Positions 14,519 to 24,699 are shown, counted from the first letter of the stretch. The stretch: 45,467 nt of DNA from Oceanicola granulosus HTCC2516 (GCF_000153305.1 NZ_CH724108.1:1-45467), one strand, 5' to 3'. Made by a program: numbers and translations. Notes: generated from the letters alone by a model not told the origin.

Positions 14519-16114
14519 TTACTCTGCGTCGTCGAGGTAGGTGCGCACGAGGCCGTAGAGCCAGCCCGTCGGGTGCTGCACGTAGTTCTCGACGTCGGCA
14601 TCATGCACCACCACGTGGTCGGCGGAGAACAGCATGATCGTCGGCACGGTTTCGGCGAGCTCCATCTGGAAGTCGGCGTAGATCGCGCGGCGCTCGTCGT
14701 AGTCGGTCGCCGCCCGGCCCTCGTCGAGCAGGGCGCTGGCTTCTTCGTTGTTCCAGTTGCGGAAGTCGGCGCCCTCGGGCTGCTGGTGGAAGTGACGGTA
14801 GAACAGCAGGTTGGGGTCCGGCTGGCTGGCCCAGTCGTTGAAGGTCAGCCCCATGTTGCGCGAGCGGAAATTGTCGATCCAGACGCCGAGGTCGACGCGC
14901 TGGATGTCGAGATCGATGCCGATCTCGCCGAGCTGCTCCTTGAGCGTCACCGCCGCCGGGTCCATCCAGTCGTAGCCGTTGATGGTGGTCAGCGTCAGCT
15001 CCAGCCCGTCGCCGTAGCCGGCCTCCTCGAGCAGCGCGCGCGCCTGCTCGACGTCGACGCCCTGCATCGGCAGCTCGTCGATCGGCACGCCCCAGCGCTC
15101 TTCCATGGCCTTGGTCATCGTGCCGATGACCTCGCCGTAGCCGCCGATGGCCGCTTCCATGAGCTCCTGCTTGTCGGTCGCGAGCGAGATCGCCTGACGC
15201 ACGCGCACGTCCGACAGCGCTTCCTGCTCGGCGCCGAGGTCGATGGCCTTCTGGTTGAGCGACGGGAAGCGCTCGATCTCGATCCCCTCGATCCCCTCGA
15301 TCTGCTGCACGTCCTGCGGGCGGCTGAGGTTGACGAGGTCGATCCGATCGTTCCTGAGCGCCACCAGCATCGAGGCGCTGTTGGGCAGGAAGCTGAAGTT
15401 GATCGCGTCGAGGTAGGGAGCGTTCCCCTCCCAGTAGCCGTCGAAGCGCTCCATCATCAGGTTGCTGTTCGGGTTGAACTCGACGAGCTGGAACGGCCCG
15501 GTGCCGACGCTCTGGCTGTTCATCCGGTTCTGGGCGTTCTCGTCGTCGAAGTAGCCGGCCGGGATGACGGCGCCGTACTTGTTGCCCAGCGTCATCGGCA
15601 GCGAGGCGTTGGGCGCGCTGAGGGTGAAGCGGACGGTGTAGTCGTCGACCACCTCGATGTTCGAGATGATCTCGAAGTCACCGGCGCCCGGCGAGCCGTT
15701 CTCGGGGTCGCGGATGTAGTCGTAGCTGTAGGCGACGTCCTCGGCCGTCATCTCCGAGCCGTCGTGGAAGGTCACGCCCTCGCGCAGCTTGAAGGTGTAG
15801 GTCAGACCGTCATCGGAGACCTCGTAGCTCTCGGCGAGCAGCGGCATGGCCTCGCCGTCGGCGCCCTCGTAGAACAGGCCCTGGTACATCAGCACGGTCA
15901 TCTGGATGCGGGCGTCGGCGGCCTGGTGGAACGGGTCGAGGCCGGGGGGCTCGACGAGCAGGCCCATGTTGAGGGTGCCGCCCATGTTCGGGTCGTCGGG
16001 GATCGGGCCGTAGAGATCCTGCGCGAAGGCCGGCGCGGCGAGCGCGAGCGCCACGGCGGTGACGGCGGCGCCCGTGGCGTGACGCCAGCGGGTCAGGTCG
16101 AAAGTCTTGGTCAT
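14519..16114 (-). CDS. ABC transporter substrate-binding protein, family 5 (SBP_bac_5, Opp/Dpp type)
   Basis: A 531-residue periplasmic binding protein. A Sec signal peptide covers about residues 1-31 (hydrophobic AAVTAVALALAA, cleavage near AFA-QD). The family 5 hallmarks follow: GGTLNMGLLVEPPGLDPF, the YEVSDDGLTYTFKLREGVTFHDG block and TAEDVAYSYDYI. Length is normal. Family 5 proteins bind peptides, but also oligosaccharides, sugar acids, nickel chelates and opines. A short internal repeat (IEGIEGIEIE, about 270) reflects three similar nine-base units. The gene is bracketed by hairpins on both sides. Confidence 0.93.
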   Translation of the reverse strand: MTKTFDLTRWRHATGAAVTAVALALAAPAFAQDLYGPIPDDPNMGGTLNMGLLVEPPGLDPFHQAADARIQMTVLMYQGLFYEGADGEAMPLLAESYEVSDDGLTYTFKLREGVTFHDGSEMTAEDVAYSYDYIRDPENGSPGAGDFEIISNIEVVDDYTVRFTLSAPNASLPMTLGNKYGAVIPAGYFDDENAQNRMNSQSVGTGPFQLVEFNPNSNLMMERFDGYWEGNAPYLDAINFSFLPNSASMLVALRNDRIDLVNLSRPQDVQQIEGIEGIEIERFPSLNQKAIDLGAEQEALSDVRVRQAISLATDKQELMEAAIGGYGEVIGTMTKAMEERWGVPIDELPMQGVDVEQARALLEEAGYGDGLELTLTTINGYDWMDPAAVTLKEQLGEIGIDLDIQRVDLGVWIDNFRSRNMGLTFNDWASQPDPNLLFYRHFHQQPEGADFRNWNNEEASALLDEGRAATDYDERRAIYADFQMELAETVPTIMLFSADHVVVHDADVENYVQHPTGWLYGLVRTYLDDAE

Positions 16115-16154
16115 CGTGGTCCTCCTGTCGTGTGCCGCTGGTTCTTGTGGGGCG

Positions 16155-16180
16155 CATCCGCCCGGCGGCTCGGGCGGATG
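16155..16180 (-). other. perfect 10-bp stem-loop between RidA-like and binding-protein genes
   Basis: Arms CATCCGCCCG and CGGGCGGATG with a six-base loop, in the 82-base gap upstream of the binding-protein start and just after the RidA-like stop. No T-run follows. It could be an RNA-processing or pausing site that separates the binding-protein message from the upstream part of the operon. Confidence 0.5.
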
Positions 16181-16196
16181 GTGTTGTCTCCGTCGC

Positions 16197-16661
16197 TCAG
16201 TCGCCGACGGCGACGATCATCTCGATCTCCACCGCCGCGTCGCGCGGCAGTTCGGCGACGCCGACGGCGGCGCGGGCGTGGACGCCGCGCTCGCCGAAGA
16301 CCTTGCCGAGCAGGTCGGAGGCGGCGTCGAGCACCTTGGGCTGGCCGTTGAAGCCGGACGCCGAGGCGACGTAACCGTTGACCTTGAGCACCCGCACCAC
16401 CCGGTCGAGCGAGCCGAGTTCGGCCTTGAGGCAGGCGAGCGCCTGCAGCACGCAGATCTCCGCCTCGCCGCGCGCCGTCTCGAGGTCGACCGCGTCGCCG
16501 ACCTTGCCGAAGGTGCGCACCGCGCCGTCGACCTTGGGCAGCTGGCCGCTGACGTAGGCGACGCCGCCATGCACGGTGACGGGCACGTAGTTGAACGAGG
16601 GCTCGGCGGCCTCGGGCAGGGTCAGGCCCAGCTCGGCCAGGCGGTCGTCGATGCGGCTCAT
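16197..16661 (-). CDS. RidA-family protein (YjgF-like, about 150-residue type)
   Basis: A 154-residue protein of the longer RidA relatives. Features are NYVPVTVHGGVAYVSGQLP near the start, GKVGDAVDLETARGEA, and the C-terminal HARAAVGVAELPRDAAVEIEM with the conserved Arg region. RidA proteins hydrolyse reactive enamines/imines formed by PLP enzymes. The longer type is often linked to catabolic operons, where the role is unproven. The ATG overlaps the SDR stop (ATGA), so the two are co-translated. Confidence 0.88.
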   Translation of the reverse strand: MSRIDDRLAELGLTLPEAAEPSFNYVPVTVHGGVAYVSGQLPKVDGAVRTFGKVGDAVDLETARGEAEICVLQALACLKAELGSLDRVVRVLKVNGYVASASGFNGQPKVLDAASDLLGKVFGERGVHARAAVGVAELPRDAAVEIEMIVAVGD

Positions 16662-17597
16662 GCCGTCTCCTTCGTCTGCATCAGGCCGTCGAGGACGGCG
16701 TCGAGGTCGTGGCGCGGGGCGAAACCCAGGTCGGCGCGGATGCGCGCGGCGCTCACGGGCGGGAAGTCGCGGGCGGCGGGGGTGATCTCGTGCTCGGCGC
16801 GCCAGCCGGGCGCTCGGGCGGCGAGGCCGGCGAGCAGCTCGGACATGCGCGCGGTGAAGCCGGTAAGGTTGTAGATCTCGCCCGGCGGCTCCGGGTGGTC
16901 GAGGCAGGCGAGGACCGCGCGGGCGCAGTCGGTGACGTGCATCAGGTCCATCGGGTCGTCGTGGAACGCGACCCGGTGCGCGCGGCCCTCGCGCGCGGCG
17001 GCGGCGGCCTCGAGGATCGCGGCGGCGGCGCCGGCGTACCAGAGCTTCGGCCCCAGCACGAGCGGCAGGCGCAGCCCCGTCACCGGCAGGCCGTGAACCC
17101 GGCGGTGGTGCCCGGCGACGGCCTCGGCGAGCTGCTTGGTCAGCCCGTAGAAGGTGCGCGGGCGGCAGGGCGCGTCCTCGTCGACGGGGCCGGCGGGGTA
17201 GTCGGCGGCGTCGCCGTAGACGACGGTGGACGAGGTCCACACCAGCCGCGTCACCCCGGCCTCGCGCGCCGCCTCGCAGAGCAGGCGGAAGCCGTCGACG
17301 TTGACCGCCATCGCCTTGTCGGCCTCGGCCTCGCCCGAGCGCATCAGCCCGACGCGCCCGGCGCTGTGGGCGGCCATCGTCACCACCTCGCGCGCGCCGC
17401 TGTCGGCCAGCACGTCGGCCAGCGCGGCGCGATCGGTGATCGAGCCGACGGTTTCGGTGAAGCGCCCGGCGAGCGGCGCGAGGAGGTCGTCCTCCATCGC
17501 CGGGCCGAACAGGTGGACCGGGCGGCCCGAGGCAATCAGCGCCTCGGTAACGTGGGCGCCGACGAAGCCGCGCCCGCCGATCACGAGTACCGGGCTG

Positions 17598-17614
<17 letters not shown>
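16658..17614 (-). CDS. NAD-dependent epimerase/dehydratase (extended SDR)
   Basis: A 318-residue extended SDR. It carries the NAD-binding glycine motif GGRGFVG (13-19), catalytic Ser/Thr at 128-130 (TSSTVVYGD) and YGLTK with Tyr156 and Lys160. The C-terminal half is adapted for a substrate (FHDDPMDLMHVTDCARAVL). Relatives include UDP-sugar epimerases, uronate dehydrogenases and D-erythronate dehydrogenase DenD. In an operon with an enolase-superfamily acid-sugar-type enzyme, oxidation of a sugar or sugar acid is plausible, but this is inference. Its start overlaps the DppF-like gene by 17 bases. Confidence 0.88.
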
Positions 17615-18613
<999 letters not shown>

Positions 18614-18617
<4 letters not shown>

Positions 18618-19615
18618 GGCCGCAGCTCCCGCCAGCGCAGGCAGGCGGTGTTGTGGCCGGGCGAGATCTCCTCGAACGGCGGCACGGCGGCCCTGCAGAC
18701 CTCGATCGGGATCGGGCAGCGCGGCTCGAAGGCGCAGCCCGGCGGCGGCGCGAGCGGGTTGGGCATGACGCCGGGGATCGGCTTGAGCGTGCGGCCGGCG
18801 TCGCTGTCGTAGTCGCGGCGCGGGATGCAGTCGAGCAGCGCCTTGGTGTAGGGGTGCGCGGGGCGGTTGAGCACCTTGTCGACCGCGCCCTCCTCGACGA
18901 CTCGGCTGGCATACATCACCGCCACCCGGTCGGCGATTTCGGCGACGAGCTTGAGGTCGTGGGTGACGAAGATCATCGACATCCGCCGCTCCTGCTGGAG
19001 CCGGGCCAGCAGGCGGATGATCTGGTCCTGGATGGTGACGTCGAGCGCGGTGGTCGGCTCGTCGGCGATCAGCAGCTCCGGGTCGCAGGCGAGCGCCAGC
19101 GCGATCATCGCCCGCTGGCGCATGCCCCCCGACAGCTCGTGCGGGTAGGCGTCGACGCGGCGTTCGGGATCGGAGATGCCCACCTGCGCGAGCAGCGACA
19201 CGGCGGCGGCGCGGGCCTTGGCGGGGGAGTGGCCGAGATGGTGGCGCAGGGTCTCGGCGATCTGCTCGCCGATCGGGAAGACCGGGTTGAGGCTCGACAT
19301 CGGGTTCTGGAAGATCATCGAGATCTGCCGCCCCCGGACCTTGCGCAGCTCCTTCTCGGGCAGCTTGCGCAGGTCGCGCGGGGGGCCGCCGGCGGCGGAG
19401 AACAGCATCTCGCCGCCCGTCACCGCCGCGTTGCGCGGCAGGATGCCCATGATCGACAGGCCCGAGACCGACTTGCCCGAGCCGCTTTCGCCGACGATGG
19501 CGAGGGTCTCGCCCCGTCGCACCGTGAAGGTGACGCCGCGCACCGCGCGCACGATGCCGTTGGGCGTGTCGAACTGGGTGTGCAGGTCGCGCACCTCGAG
19601 GACGGTATCGCTCAT
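18614..19615 (-). CDS. Opp/Dpp-type ABC transporter ATP-binding protein (DppD/OppD-like)
   Basis: A 333-residue ATPase. Walker A is [13 protein letters not shown] (the OppD form), the signature [10 protein letters not shown], Walker [13 protein letters not shown]. The C-terminal Cys-rich extension is [16 protein letters not shown]. The start is taken at ATG 19615 (MSDTVLEV), four bases after the previous stop. An ATG six codons upstream would overlap the enolase-family gene and has no better ribosome site. It pairs with the DppF-like ATPase. Confidence 0.92.
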
Positions 19616-19619
19616 CACC

Positions 19620-20744
19620 TCAGCCGACGGCATGATGCTGCACCCTGTCCCAGTCGATCTCGATCCCGAGCCCCGGCCCCTCGGGCACCGCGATGGCGCC
19701 GTCGACCGGGCGCAGCGGGGTGAGCAGCAGCTCCTCGCGCAGAGGGTTCTCGCCGAGGTCGTATTCCAGCGTCACCGGGTCCGGGTGGTTGTCGGCGTGG
19801 GGCCAGACCGAGAGCGACGAGATGAAGTGCAGCGCCGCCGCGAGCCCGACCGCGCCGCCCCAGACATGGGGCGACAGCCGGCGGCCGCGCACCATCGCGA
19901 GGTCGGCGATGCGCCGGCCCTGCCAGAAGCCGCCGCAGAGCGACAGGTCGGGCTGCAGGATCGCGGCGCCGTCGGTGAGCTGGGCGAAATCGTGCACCGT
20001 GTAGAGCGCCTCGCCGGTGGCGAGGGGCGCGGAGGTGTGCGCCGCGAGCCGGGCGAGGCCCTCGGCGTCGCGCGGGGCGACGGGCTCCTCGATCCAGTGC
20101 GGGCGGTGCTCGGCCATCGCGTCGGCCGAGCGGCGGGCCTGGTCGAAGGTGTAGTTGCCGTTGATGTCGACCGCGATCTCGGCGGCCTCGCCGAGGATCG
20201 CGCGGGCCGTCCCGAGCCGGGCGGCGTCGCTGGCGGGGCCGGTGCCGATCTTGATCTTGACCCGGGTGTGGCCGGCCTTGGCCATCGCCTCGATCTGCGG
20301 CGCGAAGTCGGGCTCGGGATCTTCGGTCAGGTAGCCGCCGGAGGCGTAGATCGGCACGCTGTCGATGCGCCGCCCGCCGAGCAGCCGCCCCACCGGCAGG
20401 CCGAGCAGCTTGCCCGTCGCGTCCTTGGCGGCGATGTCGATGCCCGAGATGGCGGTGAGCATCGGGTTCTGCACGCCGAAATGGTAGTGCCGCGCGAGGA
20501 TGCGGTCGAAGGTGTGCTCGATCTCGAACAGGCCGGTTCCCTCGAGGTAGCCCCGGAGCAGATCGAGGTAGGCGAGGTTGAGCGCCGGCGGGCCCCAGGC
20601 CTCGCCCACGCCCTCGGTGCCGTCCTCGAGCACCAGCCGCACCAGTGTCGATTGCCGGCCCGACGCGATCAGGCGGGACATGCCGTAGGGCTTGCCCGAC
20701 ACCGGGACCGCGAGGGCGATGAAGGTGATCGATGCGATCTTCAA
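19620..20744 (-). CDS. mandelate racemase/muconate lactonizing enzyme family (acid-sugar or lactone enzyme)
   Basis: A 374-residue enolase-superfamily protein. The TTG start has GGAGGAG eight bases upstream. Active-site residues are readable: Lys163 and Lys165 (RVKIKIG), metal ligands Asp193 (VDINGNY), Glu219/220 (WIEEP) and Glu245 (TGEAL), and the His-Asp dyad Asp266 (LQPDLSLCGGF) and His293 (SPHVWGG). The dyad places it in the mandelate racemase subgroup, mostly acid-sugar dehydratases. The overall layout, including NPLREEL and GPGLGIEI at the end, resembles galactarolactone cycloisomerase. It is the first gene of the Opp operon, so its substrate is probably the imported compound or a product of it. 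Confidence 0.9.
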   Translation of the reverse strand: MKIASITFIALAVPVSGKPYGMSRLIASGRQSTLVRLVLEDGTEGVGEAWGPPALNLAYLDLLRGYLEGTGLFEIEHTFDRILARHYHFGVQNPMLTAISGIDIAAKDATGKLLGLPVGRLLGGRRIDSVPIYASGGYLTEDPEPDFAPQIEAMAKAGHTRVKIKIGTGPASDAARLGTARAILGEAAEIAVDINGNYTFDQARRSADAMAEHRPHWIEEPVAPRDAEGLARLAAHTSAPLATGEALYTVHDFAQLTDGAAILQPDLSLCGGFWQGRRIADLAMVRGRRLSPHVWGGAVGLAAALHFISSLSVWPHADNHPDPVTLEYDLGENPLREELLLTPLRPVDGAIAVPEGPGLGIEIDWDRVQHHAVG

Positions 20745-20766
20745 GGGGTGCGCTCCTCCGGCGACA

Positions 20767-20803
20767 ACCAATTTCGCGCCATTGGTGAACCATTTTGAAC
20801 CAA
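20767..20803. promoter_or_regulatory. cluster of TGGT/ACCA operator half-sites in a divergent promoter
   Basis: Overlapping inverted repeats: ACCAAT-N8-ATTGGT (20767-20786), TGGT-GA-ACCA (20783-20792) and TTGGT-N12-ACCAA (20782-20803). It sits 23-59 bases upstream of the enolase-family gene and 79-115 bases upstream of the divergent hydrolase. TGGT/ACCA half-sites are typical of FadR-type GntR operators, so joint control of both operons is likely. Confidence 0.5.
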
Positions 20804-20881
20804 AGCGCAACAATATGGTTGAAAGCATCCTCCAGCTCGGTAGCCTTTGTCGAGAACGGATCAACATGGCGAGGGCGCAAA

Positions 20882-21745
20882 GTGGCGGACGGAAACCCCT
20901 GGGACGGGCTCACGGTTGAGGAGCACGAGTTTCAGTTCAACCCGCAGGCCGCCTTCCCCGGCTTCGCCGACGTGCGCGCCCGGCTGGCGCCGCTCAACGA
21001 CGCGGCACGCGCCACGCTGGGCCAGCCCGAGGAGGTGGCCTACGGCGACGGGCCGCTGCACCGGCTCGACATCTTCCGCGCCGCCGGGGACGGGCCGCGG
21101 CCGGTGCACGTCTTCTACCACGGCGGCTACTGGCGGGCGCAGGACAAGGCGAACTACGCGTTCCTCGCGGGCGTCCTCGTGCCGCTGGGGATCACGACGG
21201 TCATCGCCAACTACGACCTCTGCCCCGCCGTGACGCTCGACGAGGTGACCGCCTCGGCCGTCGCCGGGTTCGGCTGGGTGGCGGACCACGTCGAGGAGAT
21301 CGGCGGCGATGCGGAGCGGATCACCCTCTCGGGCCATTCCGCCGGGGCGCATCTCGGCGCGGCGATCCTCGCCGATGCCGGGCTGGCGGAGAAGCCGGCG
21401 GGGCTGCGCGGCGCGGTGCTGACGAGCGGCATCTTCGATCCGCGCCCGGCGATCGGCACGAGCGTCAACGCCGAGCTCGGGCTGACCGAGGAGATCGCGG
21501 CGCGCAACGACATGCAGGCGCGCCCGCCCAGGCGACGGGCCGAGATCTGCCTGATGGCCGGCACGCGCGAGCCGGTGCACTGGGTGGCGCAGACCTGGCG
21601 CTACTACGAGATGCTGCGCCGGGAGGGCCACGAGCCGCTGCTGCACTTGCTCGCGGGGCACGACCATTTCGACATCCTCGAGGACTATCTCCGGCCCGAC
21701 GGCCTCACGCTCGACGTCATCCTGCGCCAGAGCGGCCTCAGATGA
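20882..21745 (+). CDS. alpha/beta hydrolase, arylformamidase (kynurenine formamidase)-like
   Basis: A 287-residue hydrolase starting at GTG with GAGGG six bases upstream. Features are the oxyanion motif HGGYW (80-84), the nucleophile elbow GHSAGAH with Ser153, and the likely catalytic His in AGHDHFDIL. The HGGYW plus GHSAGAH pair is characteristic of the AFMID/BNA7 formamidase group within the esterase/lipase family. No tryptophan 2,3-dioxygenase or kynureninase is nearby, so an ester or amide linked to the operon's substrate is as likely. Overlaps the cupin gene (ATGA). Confidence 0.85.
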   Translation: MADGNPWDGLTVEEHEFQFNPQAAFPGFADVRARLAPLNDAARATLGQPEEVAYGDGPLHRLDIFRAAGDGPRPVHVFYHGGYWRAQDKANYAFLAGVLVPLGITTVIANYDLCPAVTLDEVTASAVAGFGWVADHVEEIGGDAERITLSGHSAGAHLGAAILADAGLAEKPAGLRGAVLTSGIFDPRPAIGTSVNAELGLTEEIAARNDMQARPPRRRAEICLMAGTREPVHWVAQTWRYYEMLRREGHEPLLHLLAGHDHFDILEDYLRPDGLTLDVILRQSGLR

Positions 21746-22299
21746 GCGGCGTGCGGCTGGCGGTCTACGACCTGCCCGAGGGCCCGCTCGTGCTGCCGGA
21801 GAGCGGCACGGCGTGGTTCGCCTGCGGGCGCGGGCACGCGGCGGCGGGAGAGGTGACGGGGCGCGTGGAGGGGCCGGGCTGGCTGTTCGAGGCCGCCCCG
21901 GCCGACGCGCCCGCGCCCGATGCGGTGGCGGTGCTGTCGGAGGTGGTCGCGCCGGAGGGCCGCAGGCTCGTGCGATTCGACAAGGTCGAGGCGGCATCGG
22001 GCAGCGCGACCCCGCCGCACCGCCACCAGGGTCCGGGCCTGCGCCGGCTGGCGGCGGGAGCGGTGATCGCCGAGGTGGGCGCGCACCGGGAGCGGATCGA
22101 GCCGGGCGGCGCGTGGTTCGAGAGCGGCACGGAGACGGTGGTGGGCCGCAATGTCGGCGACGCGGCGACCCTGTTCTACCGCCTGCTGCTGCTGCCCGAG
22201 GCGCTGGCGGGCGGCGCCTCGTCGTTCCTCGCGGTGGCCGAGGCCCCCGCCGCGAAGCGCAACGCGACGGTGACGCTGCTCGGCGAGGCCCGGCTCTAA
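21742..22299 (+). CDS. cupin-fold protein of unknown function
   Basis: A 185-residue protein whose central part (about 80-160) has the cupin pattern: a His-X-His pair (TPPHRHQGPG), then GAHRERIEPGGAWFESG and VVGRNVGDAATLFYRLLLLP. The N-terminal half looks like a second, degenerate beta-barrel without metal ligands. Co-translated with the hydrolase upstream (ATGA). The function is unknown; single-cupin proteins in such operons can be isomerases, lactonases or sensors. Confidence 0.7.
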   Translation: MSGVRLAVYDLPEGPLVLPESGTAWFACGRGHAAAGEVTGRVEGPGWLFEAAPADAPAPDAVAVLSEVVAPEGRRLVRFDKVEAASGSATPPHRHQGPGLRRLAAGAVIAEVGAHRERIEPGGAWFESGTETVVGRNVGDAATLFYRLLLLPEALAGGASSFLAVAEAPAAKRNATVTLLGEARL

Positions 22300-22308
22300 T
22301 TCGGGTAC

Positions 22309-22327
22309 GTCGCGCGGGCCGCGCGAC
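22309..22327 (+). other. perfect 8-bp stem-loop between cupin and DUF4432 genes
   Basis: Arms GTCGCGCG and CGCGCGAC with a three-base loop, ten bases after the cupin stop. A G-rich run rather than a T-run follows, so it is not a standard terminator. It could be a processing or stability element. Confidence 0.4.
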
Positions 22328-22394
22328 AGCGGGGGCTGGCGGCGGCGGGCCGAATTGCCCACCATGCGCGCAACCATCGGCAGCGGGGACGGAC

Positions 22395-23579
22395 ATGAGC
22401 AGGATTTACGGCAGCGACCGGACGCGGGGGCAGATTGCCGAACTGGCGGGCGACCTCGCGGCGTTCGGAGGCGTGCGGCTGGTGACGCTGGGCGACGGGG
22501 TCGAGCGGGGGCAGCGGATGCTGGACTTCCGCACCGGCAGCGGCCTGCGCTTCACGGTGCTGGTGGACCGGGCGATGGATATCGCGGAGGTCGAGCACAA
22601 GGGCCGCTCGATCGGCTGGCATGCGCCCACCGGCTTTCGCGCGCCGGCGCTGCACGAGCTCGAGGGCGAGGACGGGCTGGGGCTGCTGCGCGGGTTCTCG
22701 GGCTTCCTCGTGACCTGCGGGCTCGATCATATCCTCGGCGACGAGGTGGTGAGCGCCGAGACCTACGACTACCCGCGCCGCAGCCGGGTGACGCAGCCGC
22801 TGCACGGGCGCATCGCGATGGAGCCGGCGCGGCTCGTCGGCTACGGCGAGCGCTGGGAGGGGGATCGCTGCATCCTCTGGGCCGAGGGCGAGATCCGGCA
22901 GGCGGCGAACTTCGCCGAGAACCTGCGGCTGGTGCGGCGCATCGAGGCCGACCTGGGCAGCGACGAGATCCGGCTGATCGACCGGGTGGTCAATGTCGGC
23001 TTTTCAGACACGCCGCACATGCTGCTCTACCACGTCAATATCGGCCACCCGGTGCTCGACGCGGGCAGCCGCTACCTCGCGCCGGTGCGCGACGTGCTCT
23101 GGGCCTCGCACGCCGACGCCTACGAGGCGCAGGGGGTCGGCTATGCCCGCGCCTGCGCCCCGCGGGTGCCGTTCACCGAGCAGGTCTGGGAGCACGAGAT
23201 GGCCGCCGACGCCGACGGCCGGGTGCCGGTGGCGCTGGTCAACGACGGGCTGGGGCTGGGCATCGAGGTGGAGACGCTTCAGGCGCAGCTGCCCTGCAAC
23301 TACGCCTGGCAGAATTTCCGCTCGGGGGCCTACGCCTTCGGGCTGGAGCCGGCGACGCACCACATCCCCGGCGACGGGTTCGCGCGCGAGCGGGGCGAGA
23401 TGATCTGGCTCGGCCCGCAGGAGACGCGCGACTACGAAGCGAGCTTCCGGGTGCTGGACGGAGCGGAGGCGATCGCGGCGAGCGAAACGCGCATCCGGGC
23501 GATCGCGGAGCAGCCGGACGAAGACTTCCCGCCGCCGTCGGGCAATTTCCGGCGGCTCTGGGGCGCGGGCGAGGGCTGA
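22395..23579 (+). CDS. aldose 1-epimerase-like protein (DUF4432 family)
   Basis: A 394-residue protein of the galactose mutarotase-like beta-sandwich fold, DUF4432 branch. Characteristic segments are GLRFTVLVDRAMDIAEVEHKG, GFLVTCGLDHI, HGRIAMEPA, MLLYHVNIGHPVLD and the late FGLEPATHH. The family is linked to sugar and sugar-acid catabolism and is presumed to act on the anomeric carbon of a sugar. Its place between hydrolase/cupin and a TAXI transporter supports a carbohydrate-like substrate for the region. Confidence 0.85.
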   Translation: MSRIYGSDRTRGQIAELAGDLAAFGGVRLVTLGDGVERGQRMLDFRTGSGLRFTVLVDRAMDIAEVEHKGRSIGWHAPTGFRAPALHELEGEDGLGLLRGFSGFLVTCGLDHILGDEVVSAETYDYPRRSRVTQPLHGRIAMEPARLVGYGERWEGDRCILWAEGEIRQAANFAENLRLVRRIEADLGSDEIRLIDRVVNVGFSDTPHMLLYHVNIGHPVLDAGSRYLAPVRDVLWASHADAYEAQGVGYARACAPRVPFTEQVWEHEMAADADGRVPVALVNDGLGLGIEVETLQAQLPCNYAWQNFRSGAYAFGLEPATHHIPGDGFARERGEMIWLGPQETRDYEASFRVLDGAEAIAASETRIRAIAEQPDEDFPPPSGNFRRLWGAGEG

Positions 23580-23687
23580 GCCGGCGCGTGCCGTCGGGAC
23601 ATCATGCCCCGGCAGGCATTATCACGTTGAAGATCCCGCGCTTTTCGTTTTCCCTCGTGGCACGCAAATTTCTAGGAGGCGAACAAC

Positions 23688-24689
23688 ATGAGCTTCAAGA
23701 CGACCCTGCTCGCCGTCGCGGCCGCGACGGTTGGAACGATGGCAGCGGCTCAGGAGCCGCAGTTTTTCCGCATCGGCACCGGCGGCACCGCCGGCACCTA
23801 CTACCCGATCGGCGGCCTGATCGCGAACGCGATCTCCAGCCCGCCCGGCTCGCGCGCCTGCGAGGAAGGCGGCTCCTGCGGCGTGCCCGGCCTGATCGCG
23901 ACGGCGCTGTCGGCCAACGGCTCGGTCGCCAACGTCAACGCCATCGCCGGCGGCACGCTCGAGTCCGGCTTCGCCCAGTCCGACGTCGCCACCTGGGCGC
24001 AGACCGGCACCGGCATCTGGGAAGACCGTGACGCGGTCGAGGACCTGCGCGCCATCGCCAACCTCTACCCCGAGACGATCCACCTCGTGGCCTCGGCCGA
24101 CAGCGGCATCGAGACTCCGGCCGACCTCGCCGGCAAGACCGTCTCGCTCGACGAGCCGGGCTCGGGCACGCTGGTCGACGCGCGCATCATCCTCGACGCC
24201 TACGGCCTGAGCGAGGACGACATCGACGCCGAGTACCTCAAGCCCGACCAGGCCGGCGAGCGGATGCGCGACGGCGCGATGGACGCGTTCTTCTTCGTCG
24301 GCGGCTTCCCGGCCGGCGCCATCGCCGAGCTGGCGAGCCAGGACGACATCACCATCGTCCCGATCACCGGCCCCGAGGCCGAGGGCATCCTGGGCGAGTA
24401 CACGTTCTTCGCCGAGAACACCGTCCCCGCCGGCACCTACGAGGGCGTCGACGAAGACGTCACCACCCTCTCGGTCGGCGCCCAGTGGGTGACGAGCGCG
24501 GACCAGCCCGAGCAGCTGATCTACGACATCACCGCGGCGCTGTGGAACGACAACACCCGCAAGCTGCTCGACGCCGGCCACCAGAAGGGCCGCGAGATCA
24601 CCGCCGAGACGGCGCTCGACGGCATCGGCATCCCGCTGCACCCGGGCGCCGAGCGCTTCTACCGTGAGGCCGGCCTCCTGACGGAGTAA
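23688..24689 (+). CDS. TRAP transporter solute-binding protein, TAXI family
   Basis: A 333-residue periplasmic binding protein. A Sec signal peptide covers about 1-21 (LLAVAAATVGTMAAAQ). It is followed by the TAXI hallmark FFRIGTGGTAGTYYPIGG and later GKTVSLDEPGSGT and VGGFPAGAIAEL. AGGAGG lies about nine bases upstream of the ATG. TAXI proteins bind glutamate/2-oxoglutarate-like acids and others, so the ligand is open. Two Cys (RACEEGGSCGVP) could form a disulfide. Confidence 0.93.
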   Translation: MSFKTTLLAVAAATVGTMAAAQEPQFFRIGTGGTAGTYYPIGGLIANAISSPPGSRACEEGGSCGVPGLIATALSANGSVANVNAIAGGTLESGFAQSDVATWAQTGTGIWEDRDAVEDLRAIANLYPETIHLVASADSGIETPADLAGKTVSLDEPGSGTLVDARIILDAYGLSEDDIDAEYLKPDQAGERMRDGAMDAFFFVGGFPAGAIAELASQDDITIVPITGPEAEGILGEYTFFAENTVPAGTYEGVDEDVTTLSVGAQWVTSADQPEQLIYDITAALWNDNTRKLLDAGHQKGREITAETALDGIGIPLHPGAERFYREAGLLTE

Positions 24690-24699
24690 GCTCACCTCG

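Noticed and set aside
15277-15303. Three similar nine-base units in the Opp binding-protein gene encoding IEG-IEG-IEI
   Set aside because: Short in-frame microrepeat with no sign of phase variation or function.
19616-19633. ATG at 19633 as start of the DppD-like ATPase
   Set aside because: It lies inside the previous gene with no ribosome site; MSDTVLEV at 19615 is the usual family start.
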